A DNA stretch of 64,000 nt from Hydrogenovibrio kuenenii DSM 12350. GTDB lineage: Bacteria > Pseudomonadota > Gammaproteobacteria > Thiomicrospirales > Thiomicrospiraceae. The DNA lies in the NCBI RefSeq assembly GCF_000526715.1, contig NZ_JAGP01000001.1:992001-1056000 (forward strand). Direction: 5' to 3'. The position numbers were made by a program, and so were the translations under genes. The stretch's first letter is position 1, and each line of letters starts with the position of its first letter. The notes under the pieces were generated by a model, which was not told the origin of the DNA, did not search any database, and saw only the letters and a list, made by a program, of their open reading frames with translations. This document shows positions 59,638 to 64,000 of this stretch, piece after piece.

Positions 59638-62088
59638 ATGTCGCAAGTATCCATAACAAAATTTGCAGAAACACTGAACCTTTCAGTAGAGAAGCTGCTA
59701 TCTCAGCTGGAAACAGCGGGAGTTTCCGGTAAAAAGGCGTCGGACTCACTTTCTGAAGAAGAAAAAATGACATTGCTGGCTTATTTAAAAGGTTTGCATG
59801 GTGATTCTGCCGATGCACCAGAGAAAGTCACGTTGAAGCGTAAAAAGGTACAAACTCTGAACCTTTCATCAGGTTCGGGCAAACGTACTGTAAATGTTGA
59901 AGTGCGTAAAAAACGAACTTATGTCAAAAAACCAGACTCTAATGAAGAGTCGGTTGAAGAAATCGTCGAAGATGTACCGGTTGTTGACGAGGTGATTGAA
60001 GAAACGTCTGTTCAAGAAGTCGCATCTACTGAGCCAGTAGAAACACCTGTTGTTGAAGAAGTAGTCATTCCAGTTGAACCAGTTGTTGAAGAGCCTGTCG
60101 TTGACAAAAAAGCTAAGCAAGATAAAAAGCATAAACATGCTGAGCCTCACAAAAAATCAGACAATGCAGAAGATTTAAAACACAAAGGCAAGCCTAAGGT
60201 TAAAGAAAAGCAACCTAAGAAAAGCCTAGCCTTTTCTGGTGATGATCGTGTGTTTGGTCGTAGACGTCATAAAGGACATCACAAGAAAGCACAACAAGAT
60301 AATGAGCATGGTTTCCAAAAACCAGTTGAGAAGCGTGTGCATGAAGTTGCTATTGGAGAATCTATTAAGGTATCCGAGCTTGCCGATAAGATGGCAATCA
60401 AAGCGACTGAAGTTATCAAGTTTATGATGACAATGGGTTCAATGGTTACCATTAACCAAGTTTTGGATCAAGAAACAGCACAACTGATCGTCGAAGAAAT
60501 GGGGCATACAGCCGTATTGGTTAATGAAAACCAAATCGAAGACGATGTTATGAACCAAGTGTTGAGTAGTGACACGATTAAACGTTCACCAGTAGTTACA
60601 ATCATGGGGCATGTTGACCATGGTAAAACATCGTTATTGGATTACATCCGTAAAGCGAAAGTAGCTCACGGTGAGTCAGGTGGGATCACTCAGCATATTG
60701 GTGCTTATCATGTAGAAACTGGACATGGTGGGATTACCTTTATCGATACTCCAGGTCATGAGGCCTTTACAGCGATGCGTGCCCGTGGTGCGAAAGTAAC
60801 TGATGTGGTTGTTATTGTTGTGGCAGCTGATGATGGTGTGATGCCTCAAACAAAAGAAGCGATTCAGCATGCAAAAGCAGCTGGCCTGACAATGGTTGTT
60901 GCAATTAACAAGATCGATAAAGAGGGTGCAAACCCGGATCGTGTTATGCAAGAACTAGTATCTGAAGAAGTTGTTCCTGAAGAATGGGGTGGTGACGTAC
61001 AGTTCATGCGCGTATCTGCCAAAACAGGACAAGGGGTTGATGAGCTGTTAGATGCAATCCTATTGTCTTCTGAAATTCTTGAGCTAGAAGCGCCTGTTGA
61101 TGGCCCTGCTAAAGGGGTTGTTGTTGAGTCTCGTCTAGATAAAGGACGTGGTCCAGTTGCAACGGTATTGGTACAGGCTGGAACTTTAAGAAAAGGCGAT
61201 ATTGCCCTTTGTGGTATGGAATATGGTCGCGTTCGTGCACTTGTAAACGAAAATGGTGATCCTGTTGAAAGTGCTGGACCATCTATGCCAGTTGAGCTTC
61301 TTGGTTTATCTGCGGTACCAGTTGCGGGTGATGATATGATTACGGTTGAATCTGAGCGTAAAGCGCGTGAAGTCGCGATGTTCAGACAATCTAAGAACAA
61401 AGAGAAGAAAATTGCACGTCAGCAAAAATCTAAGTTGGACAATATGTTCAACAGAATGGCTGAAGGTGAAGTGCAGAACGTTAACATTATCCTTAAAGCG
61501 GATGTACAAGGGTCGATTGAAGCAATCGTTGATGCTTTGTTGAAGCTATCTAATGATGAAGTTAAAGTCGGTGTTGTTTCTTCAGGCGTAGGTGGTATTA
61601 CCGAAACGGATGCTAACTTGGCGCTAGCTTCTGATGCTCTGCTCTTTGGTTTTAATGTTCGTGCTGACGCTAAAGCAAAACGTATTATTGATAACGAAGG
61701 TGTATTCTTGAAGTACTACAGCGTTATTTATGAGATCGTTGATGAAGTTAAACGTGCAATTGAAGGTAAACTAGCTCCTGAATTTAAAGAAGAAATTATT
61801 GGTGTTGCAGATGTTCGTGATGTCTTTAAAGCACCTAAAATTGGCGCAATTGCAGGTTGTATGGTTACTGAAGGGGTTGTTAAGCGTAATAATCCTATCC
61901 GTGTATTGAGAGAAAACGTCGTTATCTATCAAGGTGCTCTTGAATCACTTAGACGTTTTAAAGATGATGTAAACGATGTACGTCAAGGCATGGAATGTGG
62001 TATCGGTGTGAAAGATTACAACGATGTCAAAGTTGGTGACCAAATTGAGGTTTACGAGCGCATTCAAATAAAACGTACTATTGATTAA
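59638..62088 (+). CDS. infB: translation initiation factor IF-2
   Basis: 816 residues. N-terminal domain ([20 protein letters not shown]), a long charged Lys/Glu linker (about 80-240), then the G domain from about residue 318: [44 protein letters not shown], and domains II-IV. It brings fMet-tRNA to the 30S. 21 bases after nusA. Confidence 0.98.
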   Translation: MSQVSITKFAETLNLSVEKLLSQLETAGVSGKKASDSLSEEEKMTLLAYLKGLHGDSADAPEKVTLKRKKVQTLNLSSGSGKRTVNVEVRKKRTYVKKPDSNEESVEEIVEDVPVVDEVIEETSVQEVASTEPVETPVVEEVVIPVEPVVEEPVVDKKAKQDKKHKHAEPHKKSDNAEDLKHKGKPKVKEKQPKKSLAFSGDDRVFGRRRHKGHHKKAQQDNEHGFQKPVEKRVHEVAIGESIKVSELADKMAIKATEVIKFMMTMGSMVTINQVLDQETAQLIVEEMGHTAVLVNENQIEDDVMNQVLSSDTIKRSPVVTIMGHVDHGKTSLLDYIRKAKVAHGESGGITQHIGAYHVETGHGGITFIDTPGHEAFTAMRARGAKVTDVVVIVVAADDGVMPQTKEAIQHAKAAGLTMVVAINKIDKEGANPDRVMQELVSEEVVPEEWGGDVQFMRVSAKTGQGVDELLDAILLSSEILELEAPVDGPAKGVVVESRLDKGRGPVATVLVQAGTLRKGDIALCGMEYGRVRALVNENGDPVESAGPSMPVELLGLSAVPVAGDDMITVESERKAREVAMFRQSKNKEKKIARQQKSKLDNMFNRMAEGEVQNVNIILKADVQGSIEAIVDALLKLSNDEVKVGVVSSGVGGITETDANLALASDALLFGFNVRADAKAKRIIDNEGVFLKYYSVIYEIVDEVKRAIEGKLAPEFKEEIIGVADVRDVFKAPKIGAIAGCMVTEGVVKRNNPIRVLRENVVIYQGALESLRRFKDDVNDVRQGMECGIGVKDYNDVKVGDQIEVYERIQIKRTID

Positions 62089-62112
62089 ATATCGTTAAAC
62101 TTTGATTGATAG

Positions 62113-62154
62113 ACCTCCGTTTTTAGAAGATTGATTCTAGAAATGGGGGTTTTT
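62113..62154 (+). terminator. terminator after infB
   Basis: Long hairpin: CCTCCGTTTTTAGAA with TTCTAGAAATGGGGG (several G-T pairs), followed by TTTTT. It separates infB from rbfA, though readthrough is likely since rbfA and truB normally belong to this operon. Confidence 0.65.
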
Positions 62155-62213
62155 CTGTTTATAGAACAACAGTTTTAATTCATATTTAGTGCTTAGTTGT
62201 AAAAGGAATATAA

Positions 62214-62588
62214 ATGAATCCAGAAGTCAGTCGTACCAAAAGAATTGCGCTTGAGATTCGTAAAACATTATCGGAAATTCTACACCGAGATACGAAAGAT
62301 CCTCGCTTAGCTAAAGTAAATATTACCGAATGTAAGATTTCAAAGGATTTGGGTGTGGTGACGGTTTATTTCACTATTATCGGTCAGAATGAATCAGATC
62401 AAGCCGCTCAAGATGCGATCAAAGCTTTGGAAAAAGCCAAAGGTTTTTTCCGTACCGAAATAGGTAAGCGTATGAATCTGCGTATCACACCAGAAGTTCG
62501 CTTTTTTTATGATACGGTAGCAGAGAAAGCTAGTCATATCGAAGAGTTGATTTTTCAAGCGTTGCACAAAAAAGACGAATATAAATAA
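62214..62588 (+). CDS. rbfA: ribosome-binding factor A
   Basis: 124 residues, KH-like fold: RIALEIRKTLSEILHRDTKDPRL, LGVVTVYFTI, KAKGFFRTEIGKRMNLRITPEVRFFYD. Cold-shock 30S maturation factor. AAAGGA ribosome site. Confidence 0.97.
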   Translation: MNPEVSRTKRIALEIRKTLSEILHRDTKDPRLAKVNITECKISKDLGVVTVYFTIIGQNESDQAAQDAIKALEKAKGFFRTEIGKRMNLRITPEVRFFYDTVAEKASHIEELIFQALHKKDEYK

Positions 62589-62595
62589 TCTTCAT

Positions 62596-62620
62596 AATGC
62601 CGAGGTTCATTCGGCATTTT
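62596..62620 (+). terminator. hairpin between rbfA and truB
   Basis: AATGCCGA and TCGGCATT arms, then only a short T stretch. 15 bases before the truB ATG; weak terminator or a translation-controlling hairpin. Confidence 0.5.
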
Positions 62621-62635
62621 ACAGTTGTATATCTA

Positions 62636-63529
62636 ATGGCTAAAAAACAGTGGCAAAAAGTGGATGGTATTGTTTTGGTGGATAAACCAGAAGGCATAAC
62701 ATCCAATGATTTATTACAAAAGATTCGTCGCGTTTATCAAGCAAAAAAAGCCGGTCATACCGGAGCTTTAGATCCTTTTGCTACAGGGTTGTTGCCAATC
62801 TGCTTAGGGGAAGCCACAAAGGTCTCAGGGCTCTTGTTGGATTCTGATAAACGTTATCAAGCAACGCTTAAGTTAGGTGAGGCAACAGACACAGGGGATA
62901 AAGATGGGCAGGTTGCTTTAACCCAAGCCATTCCAGATTTAACAGAGGAAGCAATTCGCTCTGTTTTCGACAGTTTTACAGGTGAAGTCTCACAGATTCC
63001 GCCGATGTACTCTGCACTGAAGTTTCAAGGAAAGCCGCTTTATGAATATGCCAGAAAAGGCATTGAAATTGAGCGTCCAGCAAGAAAAATACATGTCTTT
63101 GAATTACAGTTAATTGACTTTCAACCTGACGAAATTCGTTTTGAAGTTTATTGCTCCAAAGGGACCTATGTGCGAACGTTGGGGGAAGACATCGCTAAAG
63201 TGTTGGGTACAGTTGGTCATTTGACAGCCTTACGCCGTACCCAAACCGGTTCTCTAACGTCAAGTGACATGCATACACTTGAAGAAATTTCACAAGATGC
63301 TGAATCCTTTTTGAAGCCATTAGATTTGCCTTTAGCACATTTGCAGGCGATTCACTTAAACGCTGAAGATACGAATTGCATTCAACATGGTGGTAAGCTC
63401 GCTGTAGAAAAGCCACAAACCGACTTAGTGCGTTTTTATGATCCTGAAGGGCGCTTTTTTGGTGTAGGAGAGTGGCAGTTAGAAAAGCAACTGCTTAAGC
63501 CAAAGCGATTGTTTAACCTATCTGAATAA
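62636..63529 (+). CDS. truB: tRNA pseudouridine-55 synthase
   Basis: 297 residues from ATG 62636 (a longer frame starts at 62597 but would overlap the hairpin and lacks family similarity). DGIVLVDKPEGITSNDLLQK, catalytic Asp in GHTGALDPFATGLLPICLG, SKGTYVRTLGEDIAKVLG and C-terminal PUA-like part. Makes pseudouridine 55 in tRNA. No Shine-Dalgarno site is seen before the chosen start. Confidence 0.97.
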   Translation: MAKKQWQKVDGIVLVDKPEGITSNDLLQKIRRVYQAKKAGHTGALDPFATGLLPICLGEATKVSGLLLDSDKRYQATLKLGEATDTGDKDGQVALTQAIPDLTEEAIRSVFDSFTGEVSQIPPMYSALKFQGKPLYEYARKGIEIERPARKIHVFELQLIDFQPDEIRFEVYCSKGTYVRTLGEDIAKVLGTVGHLTALRRTQTGSLTSSDMHTLEEISQDAESFLKPLDLPLAHLQAIHLNAEDTNCIQHGGKLAVEKPQTDLVRFYDPEGRFFGVGEWQLEKQLLKPKRLFNLSE

Positions 63530-63539
63530 CGGTTCTGAG

Positions 63540-64000
63540 ATGTTTGATAGCAATTTACCACTTCTAGATTTGCGTCAAACAGATGACTATCAAAAAGAGC
63601 ATGTGGTTGGCTCTACCCATCTTCCTTGGCCCAGTTTGCTTGAAAGATTGAATGAATTGCCAGCAAGACCCGCTCAATTACAAATTGTGGCTGAAGCTTC
63701 TGTTTTGGGCGCCGCTTCTCGCTTTTTGGTAGAAAAAGGTTATGAGGTCGTATTGCAGGTGTCCTCAAATGATCTAACACTGTTCTTAAATCAATTCCCT
63801 AAAATCTGCCAGGCTGGGTCTAGCTCTCGGGCTCTATGGCAGCCTTGCGCTTTGCTCAAAAACTATATAGAAAAACTAGATGGCAGTTGTGGCCAGGCTT
63901 TAGATATTGGCTGCGGCGGCGGGCGAGATGCAGTTTATTTATCACAACAAGGTTGGCAGGTTACAGCTATAGACAAGCAAGACGCTGTCTTACAGCGGGC
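63540..64000 (+). CDS. rhodanese-like/SAM methyltransferase fusion, 3' truncated
   Basis: 153 residues are visible, continuing past the window end. N-terminal rhodanese-like part (LPLLDLRQTDDYQKEHVVGS, then HLPWPSLLERL; no catalytic Cys loop is seen). A linker contains the repeat-encoded KICQAGS. Then a class I methyltransferase begins: QALDIGCGGGRDAVYLSQQG (motif I) and VTAIDKQ (motif II). ATG 63540 lies 10 bases after the truB stop, so it may be co-transcribed. Substrate unknown. Some bacterial thiol- or tellurite-type methyltransferases share the motif-I pattern. Confidence 0.8.
   Translation, partial: MFDSNLPLLDLRQTDDYQKEHVVGSTHLPWPSLLERLNELPARPAQLQIVAEASVLGAASRFLVEKGYEVVLQVSSNDLTLFLNQFPKICQAGSSSRALWQPCALLKNYIEKLDGSCGQALDIGCGGGRDAVYLSQQGWQVTAIDKQDAVLQR
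63801..63819 (+). repeat. dispersed 20-mer, copy 14, inside rhodanese-methyltransferase gene
   Basis: AAAATCTGCCAGGCTGGGT, sense with the gene, in the frame giving KICQAG, exactly in the linker between the rhodanese-like and methyltransferase domains. Confidence 0.94.

Noticed and set aside
60864-61400. 178-codon minus-strand frame inside infB
   Set aside because: A shadow of the IF-2 G domain, rich in Ser/Thr as usual for antisense of Gly/Ala/Asp coding sequence.

Overview
The window is a stretch of gammaproteobacterial chromosome of moderate GC, and almost all of it is intact, tightly packed housekeeping sequence. The cluster tsaE-amidase-mutL-miaA-hfq-hflX-hflK-hflC-DUF2065-hisZ-purA, the rimP-nusA-infB-rbfA-truB operon, clpS-clpA with infA and aat, and the acs/DUF485/actP/DUF294 acetate module are typical of Gammaproteobacteria. 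A monomeric NADP-isocitrate dehydrogenase, HisZ, a RegA-type redox response regulator and a MutL carrying endonuclease motifs fit a deep-branching marine lineage such as the Thiomicrospira/Hydrogenovibrio group. That placement is inference from gene content, not a database result. I found no tRNA, rRNA, CRISPR array, prophage or transposase gene.

Layout. 1-6.5 kb: end of a RegA-like regulator, a DASS anion transporter divergent from an AraC regulator, a four-fold repeated membrane protein, and a TetR-controlled operon (small membrane protein, DUF4395 protein, TetR, YciI) preceded by a clear palindromic operator. 6.5-13.8 kb: accessory region with an ABC-2 exporter pair, a small secreted glycine-rich peptide, DUF2189 and SMP-30-like proteins, and two AT-rich orphan membrane proteins, one bracketed by two copies of a 26-bp palindrome. 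13.9-19.5 kb: proS, trhA, a small lipoprotein, dgt, queG. 19.9-31.9 kb: the tsaE-to-purA cluster. 32-41.8 kb: CheY-like regulator, ppiD, the rluE-mnmA-hflD operon plus a cupin gene, monomeric icd, a GGDEF response regulator, phnA. 42-50.4 kb: cbpA-like J protein, clpS-clpA, infA, aat, dnaE. 50.6-57.4 kb: the acetate module and a DnaQ-like exonuclease. 57.4-64 kb: a promoter-driven structured leader with its own terminator, then rimP-nusA-infB, rbfA, truB, and a truncated rhodanese-methyltransferase fusion.

The most striking signal is a dispersed sequence, AAAATCTRCCAGGCTGGGGT, present 14 times as single copies (11 on +, 3 on -). Most copies lie in intergenic gaps, often within a few bases of a stop codon. 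Three are inside genes (queG, tsaE, and the rhodanese-methyltransferase gene). All three read in the sense direction but in three different frames, each in a tail or linker. It is not a terminator hairpin, not paired, and not linked to any transposase here. A DNA-uptake-like signal, a miniature mobile sequence, or a protein/RNA recognition site are the main possibilities. The second candidate for something new is the structured RNA in front of rimP.
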